This document shows, piece after piece, positions 9,762-18,271 of a stretch of DNA of 64,000 nt. The notes below the pieces were generated by a model that did not search any database, was not told where the DNA came from, and saw only the letters and a list, made by a program, of their open reading frames with translations. The stretch's first letter is position 1; every line of letters begins with the position of its first letter. Source of the stretch: Nitrospira sp. (lineage in GTDB: Bacteria; Nitrospirota; Nitrospiria; Nitrospirales; Nitrospiraceae); the NCBI GenBank assembly GCA_013140455.1, contig JABFSU010000037.1:62001-126000 (forward strand), in the 5' to 3' direction. Made by a program: the position numbers and the translations under genes.

Positions 9762-10991
9762 CTATCCTTTGGCGGGGGTGAGTGAAGCTGGTGTTGGCAT
9801 CGGGGATTCGGTCGGCGCATTGGGCGCGAGTGATTGTGCCTGGACGGGGGTGCCGTCGTGTACGAGGTCTTTCCCCGACACGATGACCTGCTCGCTGCCG
9901 TTCAAGCCTTGGGTTATTTCGACCCGATTGCCCTCGCGGGCGCCGATCTCGACATTGACGCGTTGGGCTTTGCCGTCCCGCACGATGTAGACATACTGCA
10001 CATCTTCCAATCGGCTGACGGCGTCGATTGGGATTTGCACCGCCTGTTGGTGAGTGCCCACCAAGGCTTCGACACGTGCGAACATTCCGCCCTTCAGCGC
10101 CCGGTCTTTATTGGGTAGATCGATTTCGACGGTCATGGTGCGAGTGGCGCGATTGAGTGCTTGGACGATGCGCGTGACGGTTCCGTCGAATACCCGGTCC
10201 GGATAGGCTTCGGCGCGGACCTCCGCTTTCTGTCCGATATGCACGAGAGGAATATCTTTCTCGACGACTTCGATCAAAATCCGCACGGTTTCAATTTCGT
10301 GCAGGCTCATAATGCCGCGGGAACTGGTCGAGGTGCTGGCCGTGGCGTTGGTGACGTAGGCGCCGGGATCGAGGTTGCGCTCGGCGACATAACCGGCAAA
10401 GGGTGCGCGGATATAGGAGTAGGCCAGGTTCGTCTCCGCTTGAGCGAGCGCGACCTCCATCTGCTTGACCTGGGCCTGCAAGGATTCCAGGGCGGCGGCG
10501 GCGCCGTCGAAGTTGACTTGTGCGTTGTCCAAATCCTGCTGCGACACAAACTGGTCCTTAATGAGTGCCTGCATCCGGTCGAGCGTCAGGGTTGCATTGC
10601 GGACGGCCGCTTGCTGCTGGGCGACTTTGGCTTTGGCCGCCGCGAGGTTGGCCTTGGCCTGATTGACGGCATGTTGATAGTCCGTGTGGTCGATTTCGAC
10701 CAGCAGTTGATTTGCTTTGACGTGATCCCCCTTGTCCACGTGAATCTTGGCGATGTAGCCGTCGACTCGTGAAAACAGATTCACCACCTGGTTGGGAATA
10801 ATGTCGGCTGTGTAGGCCAGGCGGATGGGGAGATCCTGTTTCAACGGAGTGGTCGTTCCCACGGTGATGACGCGGGTCTTCTTGTTGTCGGTTTTGGCGC
10901 CGCCGCTCAAACGAAATACCACCAGAGCTGTGACGGCGAAGAAAATGATCACGCCGAGAATGACGAACGGGTGTTGCTTTAATGACCTCAT
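9762..10991 (-). CDS. RND efflux periplasmic adaptor subunit
   Basis: HlyD/MFP-like: VDGYIAKIHVDKGDHVKANQLLVEID, coiled coil, YIRAPFAGYVAERNLDPGAYV; directly upstream of the permease. Confidence 0.92.
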   Translation of the reverse strand: MRSLKQHPFVILGVIIFFAVTALVVFRLSGGAKTDNKKTRVITVGTTTPLKQDLPIRLAYTADIIPNQVVNLFSRVDGYIAKIHVDKGDHVKANQLLVEIDHTDYQHAVNQAKANLAAAKAKVAQQQAAVRNATLTLDRMQALIKDQFVSQQDLDNAQVNFDGAAAALESLQAQVKQMEVALAQAETNLAYSYIRAPFAGYVAERNLDPGAYVTNATASTSTSSRGIMSLHEIETVRILIEVVEKDIPLVHIGQKAEVRAEAYPDRVFDGTVTRIVQALNRATRTMTVEIDLPNKDRALKGGMFARVEALVGTHQQAVQIPIDAVSRLEDVQYVYIVRDGKAQRVNVEIGAREGNRVEITQGLNGSEQVIVSGKDLVHDGTPVQAQSLAPNAPTESPMPTPASLTPAKG

Positions 10992-11638
10992 ATTCGGGTC
11001 CTTCGCTTCCTGGCGCGGCCGGTCGGTGGCGCTTCCACGAGCCCGTGGAGAAATACATCGACATAGGTCGAGACGGTATCGTCGTAAGAGCGGTCCATCG
11101 GTACGCCGAAGATTTCGTGCAACAGGCGATGGTGCACGACCATGCCGATGAAGGCCCGGGCGGCCAGGAGCGGATCGACCCGGCGGAAGGCCCCGTCCTC
11201 AACCCGCGTTTGAATATAGGTCGCCAGATGGTCGTAGAATATTTTGTGGTGTTTGCTGAAAAACATATCGGACAGTTCGTGGCCTTCGAGAGCGCTGAAG
11301 AGCAAGAGCCGCAACAAGGTCGGGTCTACGCCGGGACGAATTCGGTAGCTGGCGATCAAGGTGAACACGCGCCGGTCGTCTCTCTTTTTGGCGGATTCTT
11401 CGATGGCGCTGAGGAGTTCGCTGATCGTGACTTTTTCCGCAAGGATGGCGGCATAGAGCGCGCGTTTGGTCGGAAAGTGTTTGAAGACCAGCGCTTCACT
11501 GATGCCGGCCGTTTTCGCGATCTCTTTGGTGGTCGTGCCGTTGAAGCCTTTTTGGGCAAATAGTGTCGTGGCGGCCTGGATCAGGCTCGCCTGGCGTTCC
11601 TGGCTGGATTGTCTGGATGGTCGGGGTGTCCGTGTCAT
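10988..11638 (-). CDS. TetR/AcrR family transcriptional regulator
   Basis: QASLIQAATTLFAQKGFNGTTTKEIAKTAGISEALVFKHFPTKRALYAAIL HTH; stop/start overlap with the RND adaptor. Confidence 0.92.
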   Translation of the reverse strand: MTRTPRPSRQSSQERQASLIQAATTLFAQKGFNGTTTKEIAKTAGISEALVFKHFPTKRALYAAILAEKVTISELLSAIEESAKKRDDRRVFTLIASYRIRPGVDPTLLRLLLFSALEGHELSDMFFSKHHKIFYDHLATYIQTRVEDGAFRRVDPLLAARAFIGMVVHHRLLHEIFGVPMDRSYDDTVSTYVDVFLHGLVEAPPTGRARKRRTRI

Positions 11639-11724
11639 GATCCGGTGAGTGAGTGGTTACTCACCAAAAGTTAGCATGGGAGGCCGGTGGAAGACAAGCA
11701 ATGGAGTGAACCGGTGGTGTCTGG

Positions 11725-12156
11725 TTACTGCAGCATCTGCGGACGTCTCTGCGAATGGTGTGGCTCTTCGACCATGGCAAAGAGCGGGAGGAGATCGCTC
11801 ATGGCGGCATCGGGGAGATGTTTCCAAAGAAATCGGCGAAGGCGTGAACGTTCGAGCGGGCTCACGCGTGCAAAGCTCAACCCGTACCGGGACCCGTCGA
11901 TCCACACGACCTGTGCATCCGTAATCAACACCGTCTGTGGAAGCTCAAGGACCAGGGCCAGTCTCTCCCCCACAATGAGACCGCTTTTGCTTTCGAGGCT
12001 GCAGCCGGCGTCGGAGAGATCCAGCAGGAGAGCCTTGCCGATCCGGCTTGTCGTATGCCGCTGCGCAAACTGCAGGCGCCTGGTCACGGTGATGCGATAG
12101 GTCCGTCGCTGGTCTGCTCGTGATTGATGATTCTGTTGGGCGGTGGCTGAAGACAT
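11725..12156 (-). CDS. PilZ domain protein
   Basis: RRTYR and DLSDAGCSLES motifs; start MSSATAQ at 12156. Confidence 0.8.
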   Translation of the reverse strand: MSSATAQQNHQSRADQRRTYRITVTRRLQFAQRHTTSRIGKALLLDLSDAGCSLESKSGLIVGERLALVLELPQTVLITDAQVVWIDGSRYGLSFARVSPLERSRLRRFLWKHLPDAAMSDLLPLFAMVEEPHHSQRRPQMLQ

Positions 12157-12170
12157 CGTGGGTGCTCCTG

Positions 12171-12566
12171 TTAAGCGTTCCCGCTGGTGCGCGTTGTGTG
12201 AAAGAATGACCTGAGAAACCGCTGTAGCCGGCGTTCTGACGTGGCCGGACTCTGTTGGGGTCTCAGCCCAAACCGGTGCTCGTTGACCCACGCGACCTGA
12301 GCCTGAATGACGAAGAGCGGATCGTTCTTGTCGGGCAGAGACAGAAACAGAGTGAGATCCATGTCGACCGTGACCGGTTGGTTGCCCCGGACGCCCAATC
12401 CTCCCCGCGACATGTCGACGACCGTGCCATTACCCATAATGACGTCGGTTTCATTCACCCCCGAATATATCAGGCCAAACGAGAGGGGGGTGCGGTCGAT
12501 CCCGCGTCGTTCAGTCATGGGGCTGTTAAGAAATCCTGGTGTCTTCAGGACAGGTGGCAGCTTCAT
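12171..12566 (-). CDS. PilZ domain protein
   Basis: RRGIDR and DMSRGGLGVRG motifs. Confidence 0.8.
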   Translation of the reverse strand: MKLPPVLKTPGFLNSPMTERRGIDRTPLSFGLIYSGVNETDVIMGNGTVVDMSRGGLGVRGNQPVTVDMDLTLFLSLPDKNDPLFVIQAQVAWVNEHRFGLRPQQSPATSERRLQRFLRSFFHTTRTSGNA

Positions 12567-12602
12567 AACCGGATCCTTTCCCGCCGTGACAGGCGTTGTG
12601 AC

Positions 12603-12971
12603 CTAGTGACAGTCGACGAGCGCATCCATCCACTCCATTGTTCCGATCTTTTGCTGTGGGAGCTGCATGCCGCACCGGTTCCCATTTACCCAGAGCACCC
12701 GAACTTGGGGAATGCAGAGTGGACGTTCAGAGCCTGGCACCTCGAGAAATAACGCGAGTTCCATCCCTTGTTTGAGTCCCCTGGTACCTGTGAGGCCGAA
12801 TCCGTGTCGGCTCAGGTCGACGAGGGTGGCGTGCCCTATCACGATCTTCTGATCGTCCGAGCCCGAATAGCGCACCTTAAATATTCCACCGATGCGCGGT
12901 TCCCGGCGCCGTTCCGCTCCGGCATCGAGGACTGCTACGGAGGATTTCGATTCTGTTTTCCACCAGCTCAT
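12603..12971 (-). CDS. PilZ domain protein
   Basis: RRREPR and DLSRHGFGLTG motifs. Confidence 0.8.
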   Translation of the reverse strand: MSWWKTESKSSVAVLDAGAERRREPRIGGIFKVRYSGSDDQKIVIGHATLVDLSRHGFGLTGTRGLKQGMELALFLEVPGSERPLCIPQVRVLWVNGNRCGMQLPQQKIGTMEWMDALVDCH

Positions 12972-13298
12972 TGTTCGAATGCTCCCTCTCTGTATCCGGT
13001 AGAAGCCTGGAGTAGGTTCTTGTTAACGGTGCGTCGCCTGATGGTTTGAAGGTACCGCAGGACCGGTAGTTTGACAGCCCCCTAGGCGGGGGATCAGACC
13101 ACCCTGCTGAAGAGGGGGCCCAGACGGTCGAAGCGCCGGTGCCTGTTCAAAAGTGGGCGGAAACGGACTTTGTCGCGGAATCCGCTACGAGACTGGTTTC
13201 TGGAGGTTGCTTGTGAAAGGAACGTTAGACTGGATGCGGGAGTTCGAGCGAAGAGACTGAGCCTGACTTGAGGAGAGATGATCTGCTCAAGCTGTGAA

Positions 13299-13326
13299 CA
13301 GGGATTCGGCTGTACAGCTATCCCTG
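13299..13326 (-). terminator. Strong hairpin directly after the PilZ stop codon
   Basis: CAGGGAT(13299-13305)...ATCCCTG(13320-13326) enclosing the palindrome GCTGTACAGC; adjacent to the minus-strand stop at 13327. No U tract seen. Confidence 0.4.
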
Positions 13327-13749
13327 CTACACCAGCCGGAATCGAGTCCGTTGGTTCTGAACCGTGTCGTGTGTAATGTTTTTCCAGAGGAAGGCTTGAA
13401 TGCGTTTGCGGTCGGTCTGGCTGAGTTGCATGAAACGAACGGAGAAATGACAGCCCGATACCCAGACGACATGGGCCGATGTGAGTCTCAACGGATCTTC
13501 TCCGTCTGGCAGCGCAATCGTCAATGATAACAAGGTTCCGCGGGTGACGGGGCGCTCACTGATCATCTTGCAGCCGGAGAGCGAGATATCTTTCGTGACC
13601 CCTTCGCCCTTGTGCGGCTGCGTCGGGACTTCTCCTGCGTAGCGCACCGGGCAGGTGACCGCCACCCGCTCGGAGTAGCGCTTGTCCAAGCTGGAATAGG
13701 CTGATTGGAAAGATTTCACCGCAGTTGATATCGGCCGTTTCATGAGCAC
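13327..13749 (-). CDS. PilZ domain protein
   Basis: RYSER and DISLSGCKMIS motifs. Confidence 0.8.
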   Translation of the reverse strand: MLMKRPISTAVKSFQSAYSSLDKRYSERVAVTCPVRYAGEVPTQPHKGEGVTKDISLSGCKMISERPVTRGTLLSLTIALPDGEDPLRLTSAHVVWVSGCHFSVRFMQLSQTDRKRIQAFLWKNITHDTVQNQRTRFRLV

Positions 13750-13973
13750 CTCCAGAAACCGGTATACAGGTCTTGTCGGTCGTGACGTTGTTGCACTGTA
13801 CTTCAGCTCTCTGTCACTAAGAATCCCCTAATAGGGCGGGATCAATCCCCCTGGAAGAAGGGGGGAGCCTCGCTGTCCGGGAAGTAGAGTGACGCAACAC
13901 AGGACAGTATGTTGCAGAGGAGGGGGAATTGCCAGGTATAGGCAAATCCTTGCGTTGGCCTGCAAGGGGTGCG

Positions 13974-14489
13974 CTAAAACACCGTGCCGGAGTTTCCCTC
14001 TGAGAGTTTTTCGCGCAGGATGCGGCTTTCAAAGAAAATGACGCCACGTTCGATTCGCGACTCGTACCGGAGCGTGATTTCCGTATCGAACCCATGCCAG
14101 GCATAGACGCGGATCGGGCCGACTGAAATCTGTCCCGGCGTGCGATCGAGCGGACCATATTGGGTTTGCAGGTAGGCCAGGATCTGTTCGTGGGTATCTT
14201 TGCTCTGGTAGCGGACCAGCACGCGGCCGAATTTTCCATCGAACGTGGTGAAGCGCAAGACCTCAACCGGAATTGTGCCGAGCATCGGTTGCCCGGCCTT
14301 CAACTCATAGGACAGCAGCCGCCCCGCCTCTTCGACTTTCTTATACTGAGTGTCCTCCATCAGCGTCGATTCCCAGGGCAGGCCTTCAAACCCGTTTGGA
14401 TCGTTGAGAATTGGCACGGCCAGCGCCAGAGCTGACGGGAGCAGAAGTCCGAGAAGCATGGTGGCTACGCGCAATGGGAAGCGGTGCAT
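13974..14489 (-). CDS. Secreted hypothetical protein, paralog A
   Basis: Signal peptide (MLLGLLLPSALALAVP) then VPILNDPNGFEGLPW...YGPLDRTPGQ, similar to the next gene. Confidence 0.65.
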   Translation of the reverse strand: MHRFPLRVATMLLGLLLPSALALAVPILNDPNGFEGLPWESTLMEDTQYKKVEEAGRLLSYELKAGQPMLGTIPVEVLRFTTFDGKFGRVLVRYQSKDTHEQILAYLQTQYGPLDRTPGQISVGPIRVYAWHGFDTEITLRYESRIERGVIFFESRILREKLSEGNSGTVF

Positions 14490-14505
14490 GGTGTTTCAGG
14501 TTCCC

Positions 14506-15030
14506 TTACTCGGCGGAATCCGTAATGTGATCGTTGAATCGCGGTGCCAGCGTGCGGCTGTCGATGAAGATAAATCCGCGTTCGGTGTTGGCTTGATACG
14601 TCACATTGATCTCGGTTTCAGGTCCACGCCAATTATATTGCTGATTCAGTCCCCGTGCCATCTGCCCGGGGATGCGTTCCAACGGTCCGAATTGTGTTTC
14701 GAGGTATCGCATGACCTGGGCATGGGTCTGTTCGCCCTGGTAGCGAATGGTGACGCGGGCGAATTGATCATCGACCGAGAGGAGGAGGATGCTGGTCATC
14801 TCAGCTCCAGCGAAGGTCGCAGGGCCGGTCGTGGAGCGATATTCGGTAATATGAGGGCCGGTTCTCGACGGGACCACATCGGTGCGCCCGGCCAGCGCGG
14901 CGCCCCATCCGATACTCTGAAACCCTTTCGGGTCGTTGATCATCGGGACAGCAGAGACCGGCAACGTGTGCAGCACGCTGGAAACACAGACAAGCCCGAG
15001 GAGGAGATGGCGGAGCAGATGGTTAATCAT
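14506..15030 (-). CDS. Secreted hypothetical protein, paralog B
   Basis: MINHLLRHLLLGLVCVSSVLHTLPVSAVPMINDPKGFQSIGWG...QFGPLERIPGQ; start 15030 chosen because the signal peptide begins there. Confidence 0.65.
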   Translation of the reverse strand: MINHLLRHLLLGLVCVSSVLHTLPVSAVPMINDPKGFQSIGWGAALAGRTDVVPSRTGPHITEYRSTTGPATFAGAEMTSILLLSVDDQFARVTIRYQGEQTHAQVMRYLETQFGPLERIPGQMARGLNQQYNWRGPETEINVTYQANTERGFIFIDSRTLAPRFNDHITDSAE

Positions 15031-15108
15031 GGTGTCGCGGTCTATTCGAAAAGCGGTCCATCGTGGCACGCTACCATGGCGTCGAGACCGGCGCAACCGG
15101 ATGTTTTG

Positions 15109-15138
15109 TTGAGAATGCGCGCAGCCCTGTCTTATAAT
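15109..15138 (+). promoter_or_regulatory. Sigma70-like promoter for the phosphonate-type operon
   Basis: TTGAGA (15109-15114), 18-bp spacer, TATAAT (15133-15138), about 75 bp before ATG at 15213. Confidence 0.5.
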
Positions 15139-15212
15139 GCGCCGGCTTTTGGAACCAGTCCGCGTACGGGCGGGCTTATGCACAGTGGCACCGGCAAACG
15201 ATCGGGAGTGAG

Positions 15213-15710
15213 ATGATTGAAAGCGATGCATTTGTTCAGGCGCTCCAGGATATGGGGGGCGACTTCTTTACCGGAGTCCCCGACTCGATCCTGGGCGGCA
15301 TTATTGCGGAACTGATGGTGCGGCGGCTCTATACGCCGGCGGTGCGCGAAGACGAAGCGGTGGGGATGGCAGCCGGCGCCTACATGGCGGGGAAGATCCC
15401 TGCTGTGTTGATGCAGAATTCCGGGCTCGGCACCTCCCTCAATACACTCATCTCGCTGAACATGATTTACCGGCAGCCCTGCATTCTGATCGTGTCCTGG
15501 CGGGGCCAAGGGGGCAAGGATGCGCCGGAGCATCTGGTGATGGGCGAGGTGATGCCGCAATTCCTCGACACCATGAAGATTCCGCATCGGACGTTGACCG
15601 AGAAAACCGCCGTCGAAGATTTCAAGTGGGTCGCCGAGACCTTTATGAAGCAGCGCATTCCCGTTGCGCTGGTGATTACCAAGGGTGTCGTGAAAGGGTT
15701 GCATCCATGA
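15213..15710 (+). CDS. Phosphonopyruvate/sulfopyruvate decarboxylase, alpha (N-terminal TPP-enzyme) subunit
   Basis: FFTGVPDSILGGIIAEL, REDEAVGMAAGAYMAGKIPAVLMQNSGLGTSLN, ILIVSWRGQGGKDAPEHLVMG. Confidence 0.8.
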   Translation: MIESDAFVQALQDMGGDFFTGVPDSILGGIIAELMVRRLYTPAVREDEAVGMAAGAYMAGKIPAVLMQNSGLGTSLNTLISLNMIYRQPCILIVSWRGQGGKDAPEHLVMGEVMPQFLDTMKIPHRTLTEKTAVEDFKWVAETFMKQRIPVALVITKGVVKGLHP

Positions 15711-16285
15711 GACCTGAAGAAGGAACCCTGATCAGCCGGGCGCAGGCATTGGCCGCGCTCCTGGAATTACTGACCGACCAGCCGGTGATCATCTGCAACG
15801 GCTTCCCGTCGCGTGAGGCGCACAAGATTGCGGATCGTCCCACGCACTTTTACATGATCGGTTCCATGGGGAATGCTCCGGCGATCGCGCTGGGTGTGGC
15901 CCTGGCCAAGCCGAACAAGCAGGTCATCACCTTCGACGGCGACGGCAACGTGCTGATGGGGATGGGGACTCTCGCGACGGTCGGCGCATTGAAACCGAAA
16001 AATTTCATTCACGTGGTGTTCGATAACGAAGTGTATGGCACCACCGGCAACCAGCCGACTATTTCAAACGTGGTGCCGCTGGAGAAGGTCGCCAAGGCGG
16101 CCGGCTACGTCAATGTGGAGCGCGTGCTCGATCGCGAGGATCTCGTCTATGAGTTCAAAGATATGCTGAAGAAAGACGGGCCGAGCATGTTGCTGATCAA
16201 GGTCAACGAGTTCGCCGAAGATGCCGGGCGGGTGCTCCATGAGCCGCCGGACATTACGAAACGGTTCATGAAAGCAATTGAGTGA
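15707..16285 (+). CDS. Phosphonopyruvate/sulfopyruvate decarboxylase, beta (C-terminal TPP-binding) subunit
   Basis: FDGDGNVLMGMGTLATVGALKPKNFIHVVFDNEVYGTTGNQPT TPP-binding motif; start overlaps the alpha-subunit stop. Confidence 0.82.
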   Translation: MRPEEGTLISRAQALAALLELLTDQPVIICNGFPSREAHKIADRPTHFYMIGSMGNAPAIALGVALAKPNKQVITFDGDGNVLMGMGTLATVGALKPKNFIHVVFDNEVYGTTGNQPTISNVVPLEKVAKAAGYVNVERVLDREDLVYEFKDMLKKDGPSMLLIKVNEFAEDAGRVLHEPPDITKRFMKAIE

Positions 16286-16406
16286 TTAGGGAGCGCGAGA
16301 GACTCCTCTTGTGCTCGCTGACCGCGCACGATCAGAATATGCTCGGTCAATGCTCCGCAATGAAGAGGAGCCTCCCGCGCTCCCATGGAAAGAGGAAGGG
16401 ACAGAC

Positions 16407-17489
16407 GTGATTTTATTGAATCCAGGCCCCGTCAATGTGTCAGAGCGTGTGCGGCAGGCGTTGTTGCGGCCGGATATCTGCCATCGCGAATCCGAGTTCA
16501 CCGAGTTGCTGTTCCGGATTCAGGACAAGTTACTGAAGGCCTTTGTGCCGGGGGCGGAAGCCGACTATGCTGCGGTGCTCATCACAGGCTCCGGCACCGC
16601 GGCGGTTGAATCCGCCTTGATGTCGGCGATCCCCCACGGCAAGCGGGCGCTGGTGTTGAATAACGGCGTGTACGGTGAGCGCTTGTCCCAGATGGTCGGC
16701 TTGCACCGGTTGGGTGTCTCCGAACTCAAGTATGAGTGGACCACCCGGCCGGATCCTGAGCGTCTCCGGCTGGCTCTCCGGCAGCATCCTGAAATCCATG
16801 CGGTGGCCATGGTCCATCATGAAACCACCACCGGCCTGATTAATCCGGTGAAAGAGATTGCCGATGTGGTCGATAGTCAGAACCGCGCGTTCATTCTCGA
16901 TGCCGTCAGCGGGCTTGGCGGAGAAACCATCGATATTGCCGGGTCGCACATCTATATGGTGGCGGGCACGGCCGGCAAATGCATCCAAGGATTTCCCGGC
17001 GTGTCCTTCGTGCTGGTGCGCAAGGGGTTCCTCGAGCGGATGCGCCAGTATCCCAAACGGTCGTGGTATCTCCACCTCACGCATTATGTGGACGATCAAG
17101 GCCGTGGCACGATTCCCTTCACGCCGGCGGTGCAGGCGTTTTACGGGTTTGATGAAGCCTTGAGCGAATTGTTGGAAGAGGGTGTGGCGAACCGGATTCA
17201 ACGCTATAAAAAGGCGTCGACCTTGATTCGCGCGCGGATGGCGAAGCTGGGAATCAAGCCGATACTGACGCCCGAGCGTCAGTCGAACACCATTACCGCC
17301 TATTCGCTCCCTGACGGTGTGACGTATGACCGGTTACACGATCGCCTCAAGGCGCAGGGCTATGTCATCTATGCGGGGCAGGGACAATTGGAAAGCAAGA
17401 TTTTCCGTGTGGCCAATATGGGCGCGTTGACCGAGGCGCAGTTGACCGGATTTCTCGACGCCTTCGAACAGGCATGTAAACCGGCATGA
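16407..17489 (+). CDS. phnW: 2-aminoethylphosphonate:pyruvate transaminase-like class V aminotransferase
   Basis: (M)ILLNPGPVNVSERVRQALLRPDICHRESEF...GSGTAAVESAL...HHETTTGLINPVKEIADVV...TAGKCIQGFPGVSFVLVRK. In-frame GTG at 16407 gives the canonical N-terminus. Confidence 0.8.
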   Translation: MILLNPGPVNVSERVRQALLRPDICHRESEFTELLFRIQDKLLKAFVPGAEADYAAVLITGSGTAAVESALMSAIPHGKRALVLNNGVYGERLSQMVGLHRLGVSELKYEWTTRPDPERLRLALRQHPEIHAVAMVHHETTTGLINPVKEIADVVDSQNRAFILDAVSGLGGETIDIAGSHIYMVAGTAGKCIQGFPGVSFVLVRKGFLERMRQYPKRSWYLHLTHYVDDQGRGTIPFTPAVQAFYGFDEALSELLEEGVANRIQRYKKASTLIRARMAKLGIKPILTPERQSNTITAYSLPDGVTYDRLHDRLKAQGYVIYAGQGQLESKIFRVANMGALTEAQLTGFLDAFEQACKPA

Positions 17490-18205
17490 AGGCGATCATT
17501 CTGGCCGCGGGAGTCGGCAAGCGACTCTGGCCCGTGACGCAGCATCACCCGAAGTGTCTCATCAAGATCGGGGGCCAGACCCTACTGCATCGCTATCTGA
17601 CCTTGTTGGCCAGCGTGGGGGTCCGTCAGGCCGACATCGTCGTGGGGTACAAGCAGGAGATGATTCGTGCCGCCGTCGAATCCGACGATTGCGGGGTGCG
17701 GGTCAATTTCCTGGTGAACGAGCAGTTTCATCGGGGCAGTATCTCGTCCTTGTGGATCGCCAGGACTGCGTTCACCGAGGACACGATTGTCATGGATGCG
17801 GACGTGCTCTTTCATCGGGAAATCTTGCAGCGGCTGGTAAGTTCGTCTTACGAGAATGCACTGCTGATGGATGAGTCGGTGAAGCAGACCGGCGAAGAAT
17901 GTATGGTTGTGGTCGAAGGCGGGCGAGTGATCGCGCTGACGAAAACCATGCCGCCGCGGTATGAGTATGCAGGGGAAGGCGTGGGGTTTCTCAAGGTGCG
18001 GCATGCCGATTCGCCGCATGTCGTCGCCTCGCTCCGGAAGTTTATTGACCGGGAAGCCTGGCAGATGGAGTATGAAGACGCGCTGATTGACTTCTTCCTC
18101 GCTGTGAAGGTCGGTCATGAAAAAATAGGCGGGTTGCCGTGGACCGAGATCGATTTCCCGGAAGATGTGACGAAGGCTGAGCGTGAGATCCTACCAAGGC
18201 TCTAG
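17486..18205 (+). CDS. NTP transferase, LicC/PntC-like sugar- or phosphonate-nucleotidyltransferase
   Basis: MKAIILAAGVGKRLWPVTQHHPKCLIKIGGQTLL; NEQFHRGSISSLWIA; C-terminal WTEIDFPEDVTKAEREI; overlaps the previous stop. Confidence 0.78.
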   Translation: MKAIILAAGVGKRLWPVTQHHPKCLIKIGGQTLLHRYLTLLASVGVRQADIVVGYKQEMIRAAVESDDCGVRVNFLVNEQFHRGSISSLWIARTAFTEDTIVMDADVLFHREILQRLVSSSYENALLMDESVKQTGEECMVVVEGGRVIALTKTMPPRYEYAGEGVGFLKVRHADSPHVVASLRKFIDREAWQMEYEDALIDFFLAVKVGHEKIGGLPWTEIDFPEDVTKAEREILPRL

Positions 18206-18271
18206 GACGTGATGTGTCCGTGACGTTCCATCGGTTCTGCACGTGACGAGCAGCGAACCCCGGGTTATCCA

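Noticed and set aside
7402-9990. Long plus-strand ORFs (7402-8382, 8737-9990) opposite the RND permease and adaptor
   Set aside because: Antisense to a well-supported RND permease and adaptor; low-complexity D/E/H/R-rich translation typical of the opposite frame of GC-rich genes.
13817-14266. 149-aa minus-strand ORF
   Set aside because: Out-of-frame overlap with the secreted paralog A gene; unusual S/R-rich composition.
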